A stretch of DNA of 64,000 nucleotides from Erythrobacteraceae bacterium Alg239-R51 (GTDB taxonomy: Bacteria; Pseudomonadota; Alphaproteobacteria; Sphingomonadales; Sphingomonadaceae). The notes under the pieces were generated by a model. The model searched no databases. It worked only from the letters and a program-made list of their open reading frames with translations, and was not told where the DNA came from. Positions within the stretch are counted from its first letter, which is position 1. Each line of letters begins with the position of its first letter. Both the position numbers and the translations under genes were made by a program. Shown one piece after another: positions 18,061 to 27,035 of this stretch. The stretch lies in the NCBI GenBank assembly GCA_947331495.1, contig CAMZOI010000002.1:124001-188000 (forward strand), written 5' to 3'.

Positions 18061-18393
18061 TTAATCTAACCCTATACTGCTTTGTCCAAAACCGATTGGA
18101 AGTAATGGAGCGCGCCACAAAGAGGGGTATTTCATCGGTTCCCCTTCGTCTTTTTGAGGGCTGCAATCCTGCCTGTCGCGCACATTTTCACTGCCTCGAA
18201 GATTGTTGCTTCTCTCGCCAGCTCTTTTTCCCCGAAGCGTGCGGACCAGACAAGGGAGCCCTATCGAGCAATGCATCTTCGCTCCACCCTTTTTAGAACG
18301 GTAGGTTGGGTTGTGGGAGTGGATGAGGGAGCGATTACCCTTCGGCCTAGAAAAGATACACAAAATTAATAAGATACAATCTAGAGGTATATG
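18061..18393. other. 333-bp end segment of the element, no supported gene
   Basis: This should contain the promoter of the methyltransferase operon and the right-end integrase-binding sites. Frames on both strands are short. One minus-strand frame ending at 18132 (about 40 codons, containing LAREATIFEAV) lacks a start codon and may be a gene remnant. I cannot assign function to any part. Confidence 0.4.
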
Positions 18394-18409
18394 CCCACCC
18401 GCTCCGCCA
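18394..18409. repeat. attR: 16-bp direct repeat
   Basis: Second copy of CCCACCCGCTCCGCCA, identical to the tRNA-Ser 3' end at 11531-11546. Base composition returns to the GC-rich chromosomal style within a few tens of bases to the right, marking the element's end. Confidence 0.88.
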
Positions 18410-18475
18410 TTATTTTCACCAAGTCGAACCAGCCGCGCCGGATTGCTACGGCGCTGACTGGTCCAGGCGGCGGTT

Positions 18476-19897
18476 TCAGACCACCGCGTCGCGCTTGACG
18501 GTTATGACCTGCGGGTAGGTGAATTCCTTCAGTCCATCGACGCCATATTCGGCACCGAATCCGGATTGCTTGTGTCCGCCAAACGGTGCGAGCGGCGAGA
18601 TGTGCATGAATTCGTTGATCCACACCGTCCCGGTTTCCAACTGCTCGGCGATCTCCACGCCCTTGTCGGTATCCTTGGTCCAGACCGCACCGGCGAGGCC
18701 GTATTCCGAATTGTTCGCCCGTTCGATTGCTTCGTCGACATCGACGAACTTCATCAGCGGCATCACCGGACCGAATTGTTCTTCCGCCACGATACGCGCC
18801 TGCTCGGGAGGATTGTCGAGGATGGTGATCGGCACGTAATAGCCCGATCCCGACGGATCGACATCGCCGCCGACAAGAAAATTGTACCCGTTCTCCTTGG
18901 CATCCTCGATCAGTTCGCAGACCCGATCGAACTGCTTCTTGTTCTGGATCGGTCCGACGCCTGTCCCTTGCTGCGAACCGTCTCCGACCGTTACGCCTTT
19001 CGCGTATTCGGCAATCGCCTTGCTCAGATCGTCGTAAATATCCTCGTGGATGTAGATCCGCTTTGCGGCGATGCAGACCTGCCCGGCATTGGAAAAGCTG
19101 GACCAGAAGAGTTGCTCGGCCACTTTCTCGACATCGGCATCGGGCAGGACGATCGAGGCATCGTTGCCGCCCAGTTCGAGCGTGATTCGCTTGAGATCGC
19201 CGCTCGCGCCTTCCATGATCTTCTTGCCGGTCGCGGTCGATCCGGTGAAGGTGATCTTGTCGATGTCCGGGTGTTCGGTAATAAGCGGCCCCAGCGTATC
19301 CTCGCCGGTGATGATGTTGACCGTTCCTGCCGGCACCACATCCTTGATGAGTTCCGCCAGGCGCAAGGTCGTGAGCGGCGTGAAGGGCGAGGGTTTCAAC
19401 ACGATGGTGCAACCCGAGATCAGCGCCGGCACGATCTTTTGGATCGCCATCATGATCGGAAAGTTCCACGGCACGATGCCGCCGACCACGCCGACGGGTA
19501 CCCGGCGCGTGCGGCTGAGGCGCGTCTCGTCATCCTGGTTCACGACATCGTCGAGCGTCAGCGTGGATTGCGCGGCGGCGAGGCCGGCTGCGCCGTAGAT
19601 TTCCTGTTGCGCCTGGGCGTGCGGCTTGCCCTGTTCGCTGGTCAGCAGGCGAAAGAGCTCGTCGGCGTTCTCCTTGATTGTCGCGGCGATGCCCTGAACG
19701 ACTTTCTGCCGCTCTTCCTGCGAAGTCTTGCGCCAGTCCTTGAACGCGCGGCGCGCGGCCGAAACCGCCTTATCGAGCTCGTCCTTGCCGCAGGCGGGGA
19801 CCCGGCCGATGACCTGTTCGTTCGCCGGATTGACGACTTCGATCCACTGGCCGTTGTCGACCATCTTCCCGTCGATCAGGTTCTTGTAGTCGGTCAT
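18476..19897 (-). CDS. NAD(P)-dependent aldehyde dehydrogenase
   Basis: The 473-aa protein is a classical ALDH: VPWNFP and KPSPFTP in the cofactor-binding domain, FTGST, the catalytic base in LELGGND, the nucleophile in SNAGQVCIAAKR, and a C-terminal FGGHKQSGFGAEYG. It resembles succinate-semialdehyde or other broad aldehyde dehydrogenases; the substrate is uncertain. I chose ATG 19897, preceded by GAGGAGAGATATC; the open frame continuing upstream is unsupported. It is divergent from the acyl-CoA dehydrogenase pair and may act in the same degradative route. Confidence 0.92.
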   Translation of the reverse strand: MTDYKNLIDGKMVDNGQWIEVVNPANEQVIGRVPACGKDELDKAVSAARRAFKDWRKTSQEERQKVVQGIAATIKENADELFRLLTSEQGKPHAQAQQEIYGAAGLAAAQSTLTLDDVVNQDDETRLSRTRRVPVGVVGGIVPWNFPIMMAIQKIVPALISGCTIVLKPSPFTPLTTLRLAELIKDVVPAGTVNIITGEDTLGPLITEHPDIDKITFTGSTATGKKIMEGASGDLKRITLELGGNDASIVLPDADVEKVAEQLFWSSFSNAGQVCIAAKRIYIHEDIYDDLSKAIAEYAKGVTVGDGSQQGTGVGPIQNKKQFDRVCELIEDAKENGYNFLVGGDVDPSGSGYYVPITILDNPPEQARIVAEEQFGPVMPLMKFVDVDEAIERANNSEYGLAGAVWTKDTDKGVEIAEQLETGTVWINEFMHISPLAPFGGHKQSGFGAEYGVDGLKEFTYPQVITVKRDAVV

Positions 19898-20006
19898 GAT
19901 ATCTCTCCTCGCATGCTGAAAACTGTCTGCCGCCAAGTGTGCGCGGATTCGTTGCTGGATGCAACGGGTCTTGCGAAGCGGCGGGAAACCGGTGAGAGAG
20001 GCTTGG

Positions 20007-21143
20007 ATGCAGACCTTCGAGCCAGAAGCGATCGATTGGCCAGACACCGCCGGCGCGCTTCGCGATCGGGTGCGCGGCGTTCTTGCGGACCATGGCCCGC
20101 TCGATCCTGTCCTGCGCGCCAACAGCTGGACCAAGCCCGATCCCGAATTCAGCCGCCGACTGGGCGAAGCCGACTTGCTCGGCATGACCTGGCCTCGGGA
20201 ATATGGCGGGCATGAAGCCAGCCAGCTGGAACGGTATGTCGTGATCGAGGAACTGCTGGCGGCGGGCGCGCCGGTGGGCGCCCACTGGATCGCCGACCGG
20301 CAGAGCGGCCCGCTGATCCTGCGCTATGGCGACGAAGCGATGAAACGGCGCTGGGTTCCGGCCATTGCGCGCGGCGAAGCGTTTGCCTGCATCGGGTTGA
20401 GCGAGCCCAGTTCCGGCTCGGACCTTGCCTCGGTCCGGACATCGGCACGGCGCGAGGGCGAGGGGTGGGTTCTGAACGGCCAGAAGGTCTGGACCACGGG
20501 CGCCCATGTAGCGCATTTCATGATCGCGCTGGTGCGGACCGAACCGGGGTCGGAGCGCCAGCGCGGCCTGTCGCAGTTCCTTGTTCCGATGGACACACCC
20601 GGCATCAGCGTGAAACCGATCATCGATCTCACCGGTGCGCACGAATTCAACGAGGTGTTCTTCGAGAACGTCGGACTTTCGCCGGATGCGCTTCTGGGAA
20701 CGGAAGGTGACGGCTGGGCGCAGGCCACTGCGGAACTCTCGCTCGAACGGTCGGGGCCGGAGCGGTATCTGTCCTCGATGGTGCTGTTGCTCGAACTGAT
20801 ACGAGTGGCCGGCGATGACGCAGGACCGAGCGTGCGCGAACTTGCAGGACGGCTCGCAGCCGAAGCCTGGACGCTGCGACTGATGAGCGCATCGGTCGCG
20901 GCCAAGCTGGCGCGGGGGGAAGACGCTTCGCTCGAGGCGACGATCGTGAAAGACCTCGGCAATTCCTACGAGCAGGCAATTCCCGAACTTGTTCACAGAA
21001 CCGTCGCGATGGATTTGGACGGTCCGGACGTCCTGTCCATGGTGACTGCATATCTGCTCCAGGTTTCGCCCAGCTTCTCGTTGCGGGGCGGCACGCGCGA
21101 GATCATTCGCGGCATCATCGCGCGCGGGCTTGGCCTGAGATGA
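20007..21143 (+). CDS. Acyl-CoA dehydrogenase, full length
   Basis: This 378-aa flavoenzyme has all three acyl-CoA dehydrogenase domains: an N-terminal helical domain, the middle beta domain with GLSEPSSGSDLAS and WVLNGQKVWTT, and the C-terminal helical domain ending in GGTREIIRGIIARGLGL. It catalyses alpha,beta-desaturation of acyl-CoA with FAD. I start at ATG 20007 (MQTFEPEAIDW). Its stop overlaps the start of the shorter acyl-CoA dehydrogenase (ATGA), so the two probably form a heteromeric enzyme, as in steroid or branched-acid degradation pairs. Confidence 0.92.
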   Translation: MQTFEPEAIDWPDTAGALRDRVRGVLADHGPLDPVLRANSWTKPDPEFSRRLGEADLLGMTWPREYGGHEASQLERYVVIEELLAAGAPVGAHWIADRQSGPLILRYGDEAMKRRWVPAIARGEAFACIGLSEPSSGSDLASVRTSARREGEGWVLNGQKVWTTGAHVAHFMIALVRTEPGSERQRGLSQFLVPMDTPGISVKPIIDLTGAHEFNEVFFENVGLSPDALLGTEGDGWAQATAELSLERSGPERYLSSMVLLLELIRVAGDDAGPSVRELAGRLAAEAWTLRLMSASVAAKLARGEDASLEATIVKDLGNSYEQAIPELVHRTVAMDLDGPDVLSMVTAYLLQVSPSFSLRGGTREIIRGIIARGLGLR

Positions 21144-21871
21144 GCGACACCCGCCGCATGCTGGCCGAGATGGCCGATCCGCTGTTCGCCGAGCTCGGTT
21201 TCGAAGCCGACGACGCACGCGACTGGGCGCGGGTGGAAGACCTTGGACTGCCGCTGCTGCTGCTATCCGAAGAGGATGGCGGCTTCGGCGGAAACTGGCA
21301 GGATGCGCTGACCGTGTTCCGGCTGGCGGGCTACCATGCGCTTGGCCCGTCATTGCCCGAGGCGATCGTGGCGAAGGTCGCCAGCCAAGGCAGCGATGCG
21401 CATTTCCAGCTGATGGCCTTTGCCCGGACGGCGCAGATCGCCGGGGCGCTCGACGCGGCGCTGAGGTTGTCGGTCGACTATGCCAATGAGCGCCAGCAAT
21501 TCGGACGACCGCTGGGGAAATTCCAGGCGGTGCAGCAAAGCCTCGCCACCTTTGCCTGCGAAGCGGCTGCCGCGAATTGCGCGGCGGTCGGCGCGGCGCA
21601 GGCGCTTGACCGGGGCGATGCCGCTTTCGAGATCGCCGCTGCCAAGCTGCGCGCCAATCAGGCAGTCGGCGTCGGCACCAGGGTCGCGCATCAGGTGCAT
21701 GGAGCGATCGGTTTCACGCAGGAATATTCGCTCCATCACCTGACCAGGCGGTTGTGGCAATGGCGGTCCGATTTCGGCCATGACGCGTATTGGAGCGGGG
21801 TGCTCGGCAAGAGCGTGATCGAACGGGGTGCGGACAATTTCTGGCCCGATCTGGTGGCGCGGACCGATTAG
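21140..21871 (+). CDS. Compact acyl-CoA dehydrogenase-like subunit lacking the middle domain
   Basis: The 243-aa protein aligns by eye with the first about 75 residues and the last about 155 residues of acyl-CoA dehydrogenases (LSEEDGGFGG, then AQIAGALDAALRLSVDYANERQQFGRPLGKFQAVQ and VHGAIGFTQEYSLHHLTRRLW). The beta domain that holds part of the FAD site is missing between GPSLPEAIVAK and VASQGSDAHF, leaving an in-frame junction. It is coupled to the full-length paralog and likely works as its partner. It ends overlapping the convergent regulator gene by 4 nt. Confidence 0.85.
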   Translation: MSDTRRMLAEMADPLFAELGFEADDARDWARVEDLGLPLLLLSEEDGGFGGNWQDALTVFRLAGYHALGPSLPEAIVAKVASQGSDAHFQLMAFARTAQIAGALDAALRLSVDYANERQQFGRPLGKFQAVQQSLATFACEAAAANCAAVGAAQALDRGDAAFEIAAAKLRANQAVGVGTRVAHQVHGAIGFTQEYSLHHLTRRLWQWRSDFGHDAYWSGVLGKSVIERGADNFWPDLVARTD

Positions 21872-22890
21872 GCCAGCGCCAGGACGCCGGTGAGGATATT
21901 GCGTACGAGATCGACCTGTCCGCGCGCGCCGGTCTTGGCGTAGATCTTTTTCGAGTAATAGCGGGCCGTCTCCACCGTCAGGCCATGCGCGGCGGCCGCC
22001 TCGGCGATCGAGAGCCCCTGGGCCAGGGACCATGCCAGCCGCGCTTCTGCGGGCGTCAGGTCGAACAGGTCGACCAGCTGTTCGTGGCGATCGGAGCTCG
22101 ACGAACGGTCGCCGCGCAAATAGACTATCGCCACCGCCCTGCTGTCGCCGCCCAGCGCTTCCAGCCGCATGGGCGACACCAGAATATCGATCCACGGATC
22201 GCGGTTGAGATTGATAGCCCGGGGCCGGTGCCTGCGGTCGGCCGCGAAATCGCGCGCAAGAATGCTGAGCTGGCGGTCGATGGCTGGCCGCGACGGCGTC
22301 AACCGGTCGTAGGGTCCGCGCCGCAACGAAGCCGAGCGGTCGAGAAAACGCTCCGCCTGAGGATCGCAATCGACGATCCGGCACTTGTGGTCGATCGACA
22401 GCCAGCCGAAATTCATCCGTCGGAAAGCGTCCACGCTGACCGAGGCGCGCGCTTTCTCTTGCTCGAGCGCAGCCAGCACCTGCAGCGCCACGCGCAGATG
22501 CGGCGCGAGAGCGGAAAGCAGGCTCGAATGTTCGGCATCGAGCAATTGCGCATCGGCAAGCGCCAGCCACGCTTCCAGACCAAGCGCTTCGTGCAGGCGG
22601 ATAGCGCGGAAATCCCGCGAGCCGTCGGGTCGGGACAGTTCGGCGCGAGAATAGACCCTGCCATCGCGCATCGTTTCGGACAACCATTCCCGCACCCCAG
22701 CCACGTCGCCTTCGACCAGTTCGAGATCGTCGCGCGCGGTGGCGGTTCGCACCACGAGCAGCGCCCCGGCGACCGCTGCGACCTGGCGCAGGCTGCGCAG
22801 GAACGAACCCCATATCGGCTGTTCGAAGACCCCGCCGTGCAGCGGAACGAGCAGCTCTGTCTCGCCGATATTGGGAATGCGCATGCCCAC
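21868..22890 (-). CDS. LuxR-type helix-turn-helix transcriptional regulator
   Basis: The 340-aa protein ends with a canonical LuxR/FixJ DNA-binding domain ([16 protein letters not shown], then [37 protein letters not shown]). The N-terminal two-thirds may include a PAS-like segment ([23 protein letters not shown]) but no autoinducer-binding domain is recognisable. The GTG at 22890 is preceded by GGGAGGT 8 nt upstream, which itself belongs to an 18-bp palindrome; an internal ATG at 22884 is the alternative start. It may regulate the adjacent acyl-CoA dehydrogenases, itself or cysD. Confidence 0.88.
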   Translation of the reverse strand: MGMRIPNIGETELLVPLHGGVFEQPIWGSFLRSLRQVAAVAGALLVVRTATARDDLELVEGDVAGVREWLSETMRDGRVYSRAELSRPDGSRDFRAIRLHEALGLEAWLALADAQLLDAEHSSLLSALAPHLRVALQVLAALEQEKARASVSVDAFRRMNFGWLSIDHKCRIVDCDPQAERFLDRSASLRRGPYDRLTPSRPAIDRQLSILARDFAADRRHRPRAINLNRDPWIDILVSPMRLEALGGDSRAVAIVYLRGDRSSSSDRHEQLVDLFDLTPAEARLAWSLAQGLSIAEAAAAHGLTVETARYYSKKIYAKTGARGQVDLVRNILTGVLALA

Positions 22891-22898
22891 ACCGTACT

Positions 22899-22916
22899 AC
22901 CTCCCATATGGGAGGT
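22899..22916. promoter_or_regulatory. 18-bp perfect palindrome between luxR-type gene and cysD
   Basis: ACCTCCCATATGGGAGGT is a perfect inverted repeat centred at 22907/22908, of lux-box size and with lux-box-like ACCT/AGGT ends. Half of it doubles as the ribosome site of the divergent regulator gene. It is a candidate operator for that regulator. Confidence 0.55.
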
Positions 22917-22949
22917 CCAGCGGTTTGCCTGACGGCTATCTGGCAAAGC

Positions 22950-23870
22950 ATGACCGACCAGACCACGCTCACCCACCTTCAGCGGCTCGAGGCCGAAAGC
23001 ATACATATCATGCGCGAGGTCGCCGCCGAAGCGGACAAGCCGGTGATGCTATATTCGATCGGCAAGGATAGTGCAGTCATGCTCCACCTCGCCCGCAAGG
23101 CGTTTTATCCTTCGCCGCCGCCGTTCCCGCTATTGCATGTCGACACGACCTGGAAGTTCCAGGAGATGTACAAGCTTCGCCAGAAGGCAGCGGACGATGC
23201 GGGCATGGAGCTCCTCGTCCACCGCAACCCGGAAGCGGAGGAAAGGGGGATCAACCCGTTCGACCACGGCCCATTGCATACCGATATGTGGAAGACGCAA
23301 GGGCTCAAGCAGGCGCTCGACAAATACGGTTTCGATGCGGCGTTTGGCGGCGCCCGACGCGACGAGGAGAAAAGCCGCGCGAAAGAGCGCATCTTTTCCT
23401 TCCGCACCGCGACCCATGGCTGGGATCCCAAGAACCAGCGACCGGAGCTGTGGAACCTCTATAATGCGCGCAAGAAGAAGGGTGAGAGCATCCGCGTCTT
23501 CCCGCTGTCCAACTGGACCGAGCTGGATATCTGGCAGTACATCATGGCTCAGAACATCGAGATCGTGCCGCTCTATTTCAGCGCCAAACGCCCGACCTAT
23601 GAATATGAAGGCGGGCTGTTCATGGCCGACGATCTCGACCGGCTCGAAAAGGTCATGGGCTATCGCCCGGAAATCACCGAACGTTCGATCCGCTTCCGTA
23701 CGCTGGGCTGCTTCCCGCTGACCGGCGCGGTGGAGAGCGAGGCGGCAAGCTTGCAGGAAGTGGTGCAGGAAATGCTGCTTACCACCACCAGCGAGCGGCA
23801 GGGAAGGGTGATCGACAAGGATGCCGGCGACGCATCGATGGAGAAGAAGAAGCAGGAAGGGTATTTCTGA
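22950..23870 (+). CDS. cysD: Sulfate adenylyltransferase subunit 2
   Basis: CysD is the catalytic ATP-pyrophosphatase subunit that forms adenosine 5'-phosphosulfate from ATP and sulfate with CysN. The 306-aa protein has the PP-loop [16 protein letters not shown], the HVDTTWKF segment and [22 protein letters not shown], all family hallmarks, and the C-terminal KKQEGYF. The ATG at 22950 is the start expected for the family ([14 protein letters not shown]); the ribosome site is weak. cysNC follows 120 bp later. Confidence 0.96.
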   Translation: MTDQTTLTHLQRLEAESIHIMREVAAEADKPVMLYSIGKDSAVMLHLARKAFYPSPPPFPLLHVDTTWKFQEMYKLRQKAADDAGMELLVHRNPEAEERGINPFDHGPLHTDMWKTQGLKQALDKYGFDAAFGGARRDEEKSRAKERIFSFRTATHGWDPKNQRPELWNLYNARKKKGESIRVFPLSNWTELDIWQYIMAQNIEIVPLYFSAKRPTYEYEGGLFMADDLDRLEKVMGYRPEITERSIRFRTLGCFPLTGAVESEAASLQEVVQEMLLTTTSERQGRVIDKDAGDASMEKKKQEGYF

Positions 23871-23957
23871 TTCGCCGGATTGCATTCCTGGCAGATGAAA
23901 GATCGACATTGGGCCCGCTCCCGCGTCCCTTGCTTCCCGCCCCGACCCGGCCGAACA

Positions 23958-23973
23958 CCCAGCATTCGCTGGG
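23958..23973. repeat. REP-like hairpin in the cysD-cysNC gap
   Basis: CCCAGC-ATTC-GCTGGG followed by ATGACGAAAG. This form (CCAGC...GCTGGGATGACG) is the style of dispersed intergenic repeats common in sphingomonads. It could stabilise or attenuate the cysD-cysNC message. Confidence 0.5.
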
Positions 23974-23990
23974 ATGACGAAAGTAGAGTT

Positions 23991-25910
23991 ATGACCGATC
24001 CCGTTTACAAGACCGATGCCCTGATTGCCGAAGACATCGAGGCCTATCTCGACCAGCACCAGAACAAGTCGATGCTGCGCTTCATCACCTGCGGCAGCGT
24101 GGACGATGGCAAATCGACCCTGATTGGACGCCTGCTCTACGATTCGAAGATGATCTTCGAGGATCAGCTCGCCGCGCTCGAGAACGACAGCAAGAAGGTC
24201 GGAACGCAGGGTCAGGAGATCGACTTCGCGCTGCTGGTCGACGGGCTGGCCGCCGAACGCGAGCAGGGCATCACCATCGATGTCGCCTATCGCTTTTTCT
24301 CGACCGAGAAGCGCAAGTTCATCGTCGCCGATTGTCCGGGCCACGAGCAGTATACGCGCAACATGGTGACCGGCGCATCGACCGCCGATGCCGCGGTCAT
24401 CCTGATCGATGCGCGCAAGGGCGTGCTTGTGCAGACACGGCGTCACAGTTTCCTGTGCCACCAACTGGGCATCACCAACCTGGTCCTGGCAGTGAACAAG
24501 ATGGATCTGATCGATTACGATCGGCAGAAGTTCGACGCGATCGTTGCCGATTACGAACAGTTTGCGAAGAGCATCGGCATCGAGAGTTTCACCGCCATCC
24601 CGATGTCGGGCCTGGCCGGCGACAACATCACTGCCCGCTCCGACAATACGCCCTGGCACGACGGTCCGATCCTGATCGATCATCTGGAATCGATCGAGGT
24701 GCGCGCCGCCGCCAGCCAGGCCCAGCCGTTCCGCATGCCGGTGCAGTGGGTCAACCGTCCCAATCTCGATTTTCGTGGTTTTTCCGGCCTGATCTCGAGC
24801 GGAACGATCAGGCCGGGCGACGAATTGCGTTCGCTACCCTCGGGCAAGACCAGCAAGGTCAGGTCTGTCGTCACCATGGATGGCGATCTGGAACAGGGTG
24901 TGGCCGGCCAGTCGGTCACCATCACACTGGACGACGAGATCGACTGTTCGCGGGGGGACGTGCTGGCCGCGGCCGACGATCCGCCCGAAGTCGCCGACCA
25001 GTTCGAGAGCACGATCGTGTGGATGGACGATGCCCCGCTGGTGGTCGGTCGCGCCTACTGGCTGAAGCTGGGGACCCAGACCGTCAGCGTTACCGTGGCC
25101 GAGCCGAAATACGAGATCGACGTCAACAATCCGAGTGGGCTGGGGTCGCATCTCGCCTCGCAGACGCTCCATCTGAACCAGATCGGCGTCGCGGAAATTA
25201 CGACCGAGAAACGCATCGTCTTCGAACCCTATTCGTACAACCGCGCGCTGGGCGGATTCATCCTGATCGACAAGATCACCAACCATACGGTCGGCGCGGG
25301 CATGCTGCATTTCAGCCTGAGGCGCTCGCAGAACGTCCATTGGCAGGCGACCGATATCGCGCGCGCGCACCATGCCGCAATGAAGAACCAGACGCCGCGC
25401 GTGCTGTGGTTCACCGGGCTGTCGGGTTCGGGTAAGTCGACCATCGCCAACGAGGTGGAAAAGAAGCTGGCCCTCATGAACCGCCACACCTTCCTGCTCG
25501 ACGGCGACAATGTACGCCACGGGCTCAACAAGGATCTGGGCTTCACCGAAGCCGACCGCATCGAGAACATCCGCCGCATTGGTGAAGTCGCCAAGCTGAT
25601 GACTGATGCCGGGCTCATCGTGCTGACCGCATTCATCAGCCCGTTTCGCGCGGACCGCCGGCTCGTCCGCGACATGATCGATGCGGGCGAGTTCATCGAG
25701 ATCTTCGTCGATACGCCGCTCGAAGTGGCAGAAGAGCGTGACGTGAAGGGGCTCTACAAGAAAGCCCGCGCCGGGCAGCTCAAGAACTTCACCGGCATCG
25801 ACAGCCCTTACGAAGAACCGGAAAATCCGGAAATTCGGGTTAACACGGTGGAGATGACGCCCGAAGCGGCGGCGGATTACATCATCGGGAAGATTCTGCC
25901 CTTGAAATGA
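23991..25910 (+). CDS. cysNC: Bifunctional sulfate adenylyltransferase subunit 1 / APS kinase
   Basis: The 639-aa fusion has an N-terminal EF-Tu-like GTPase (Cys[10 protein letters not shown] at about residue 35, [17 protein letters not shown]), beta-barrel domains, and a C-terminal APS kinase (Cys[10 protein letters not shown] at about 475, [26 protein letters not shown]). CysN couples GTP hydrolysis to APS formation with CysD; CysC phosphorylates APS to PAPS. The ATG at 23991 gives the family N-terminus. The fusion is usual in alphaproteobacteria. Its CysC activity should be read together with CysH at 54072, which looks APS-specific. Confidence 0.96.
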   Translation: MTDPVYKTDALIAEDIEAYLDQHQNKSMLRFITCGSVDDGKSTLIGRLLYDSKMIFEDQLAALENDSKKVGTQGQEIDFALLVDGLAAEREQGITIDVAYRFFSTEKRKFIVADCPGHEQYTRNMVTGASTADAAVILIDARKGVLVQTRRHSFLCHQLGITNLVLAVNKMDLIDYDRQKFDAIVADYEQFAKSIGIESFTAIPMSGLAGDNITARSDNTPWHDGPILIDHLESIEVRAAASQAQPFRMPVQWVNRPNLDFRGFSGLISSGTIRPGDELRSLPSGKTSKVRSVVTMDGDLEQGVAGQSVTITLDDEIDCSRGDVLAAADDPPEVADQFESTIVWMDDAPLVVGRAYWLKLGTQTVSVTVAEPKYEIDVNNPSGLGSHLASQTLHLNQIGVAEITTEKRIVFEPYSYNRALGGFILIDKITNHTVGAGMLHFSLRRSQNVHWQATDIARAHHAAMKNQTPRVLWFTGLSGSGKSTIANEVEKKLALMNRHTFLLDGDNVRHGLNKDLGFTEADRIENIRRIGEVAKLMTDAGLIVLTAFISPFRADRRLVRDMIDAGEFIEIFVDTPLEVAEERDVKGLYKKARAGQLKNFTGIDSPYEEPENPEIRVNTVEMTPEAAADYIIGKILPLK

Positions 25911-25919
25911 CCGTGGTGG

Positions 25920-27035
25920 TCACCCGGCTCGCTCGAACTTGCGCATCTCGCGTCGGGCCACCCGGTTCTGGCTGGTTTCGAGCCATTCCTCGATGGTCAG
26001 ACCGCCTTCGGCCAGATCGGCCAGTACCGCGCCACGCTCGCCGGCGGGCAAGGGCGGGCCGGTCGTCGAATCCACCGTTGTCTGACGCTCTATCTCGGCG
26101 TTGAGCAAGGCTCCGGCGAGAACACCGTAGGCGCTGAGGAAGAGCCACATCAGAAAGACGACGATGGCCGATAGCGATCCATAGGTGGCGTTGTAATCGC
26201 TGACATAGGCGACGTAGAGCGAGAAACCGAAGCTGATCGCGATCCACAGCAGCGTGGCTAGCAGGGCACCGGGGGCCAGCCAGCGCCAGCGCGCGGGGCT
26301 GCGGTCGGGGCCGTAGCGCATGATCAGGGCAAAACCGGTGCTGCCCAGGAGTATCGAAACGCTCCAGGCCACGATCTTGAAAAGGACTTCGAGGCTTGGC
26401 CCGATCAGGCTCTGCGCCTGAACCTGCAACCAGGCAAACAACCCGGCGCTGATGATTCCGACCATGGCGACGAAAATGCCGGCCAGCGTCAGTGCTGCGA
26501 CACGCAAGGTGCGCGGGATGATACCGCGCGTCTCGCGTTCCTCGTTGATGATGTTCAGCGCGCCGATCAGGCCATTGGCCGCGCGCATCCCGCCAAAGAT
26601 CGCGAAGAACAGCGCGACCATCAGGGCGAGGCCCGTCACACCGGAATTGGTGGTCACAACGCCGATCAGCTGCTCTTCAAGTAGCGATCGTGCATCGGCT
26701 GGAAGCACCGTGGTCAGCGCACCGATCTGGCGCTGAACCATGCTGACGTCACCGATCAGCCCGTAGATCATGACGGTCGCGGCGATCAACGGGGTGAGGG
26801 CGAGAAACGTGAAGAACGCCACCCCGGCGCCAAGCAGCGACAGATTGTGAAGACCCCACATCGCGTAGACCCGCTTGAAAATGATTTTCCAGGCAGGCAG
26901 CGGCATCGCAAAGGGTGAATTGGCGGTTGCACCCGGTGGGAGATTGGGCGATGGCGATTCCTTTGCATCTGGAATTTCGCGCGAAGGACGGTCTTGGGCG
27001 GAATCCTTGGAGGGTTCGATGTCGCTTGGGGCCAA
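25920..27035 (-). CDS. YihY/BrkB-family inner-membrane protein
   Basis: The protein has about six transmembrane segments and the BrkB/YihY pattern: NLSLLGAGVAFFTFLALTPL, ALFFAIFGGMRAANGLIGALNIINE, GSTGFALIMRYGPDR, then a last pair and a charged tail. The family was once called RNase BN, but that activity is not supported; function is unknown, perhaps transport. The start is uncertain: TTG 27035 has AAGGAAG 5 nt upstream and would overlap tamA by 17 bp, whereas ATG 26906 lies at the start of the conserved part but lacks a ribosome site. Confidence 0.85.
   Translation of the reverse strand: MAPSDIEPSKDSAQDRPSREIPDAKESPSPNLPPGATANSPFAMPLPAWKIIFKRVYAMWGLHNLSLLGAGVAFFTFLALTPLIAATVMIYGLIGDVSMVQRQIGALTTVLPADARSLLEEQLIGVVTTNSGVTGLALMVALFFAIFGGMRAANGLIGALNIINEERETRGIIPRTLRVAALTLAGIFVAMVGIISAGLFAWLQVQAQSLIGPSLEVLFKIVAWSVSILLGSTGFALIMRYGPDRSPARWRWLAPGALLATLLWIAISFGFSLYVAYVSDYNATYGSLSAIVVFLMWLFLSAYGVLAGALLNAEIERQTTVDSTTGPPLPAGERGAVLADLAEGGLTIEEWLETSQNRVARREMRKFERAG

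Larger units (their letters stand above)
11531..18409. mobile_element. tRNA-Ser-integrated genetic element, about 6.9 kb
   Basis: The element is bounded by a perfect 16-bp direct repeat (CCCACCCGCTCCGCCA): the 3' end of tRNA-Ser on the left and a second copy at 18394-18409. Inside, base composition is visibly AT-richer than the flanks and the gene content is accessory: P4-type integrase next to the tRNA, AlpA-like regulator, putative HUH replication protein, a secreted protein, a serine resolvase with a res-like region, and a methyltransferase/DUF262-HNH cassette at the far end. No conjugation or capsid genes are present, so it is probably a mobilisable or satellite-type element. Excision should restore one repeat copy. 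Confidence 0.88.

Noticed and set aside
18132-18260. About 40 minus-strand codons ending at 18132 containing LAREATIFEAV
   Set aside because: Looks protein-like but has no start codon, a stop just upstream and no recognised family; at most a gene remnant inside the element.
18476-20185. Aldehyde dehydrogenase extended upstream to 20185
   Set aside because: The extra 96 codons overlap the divergent acyl-CoA dehydrogenase and do not match the family; the ATG at 19897 has a strong ribosome site.
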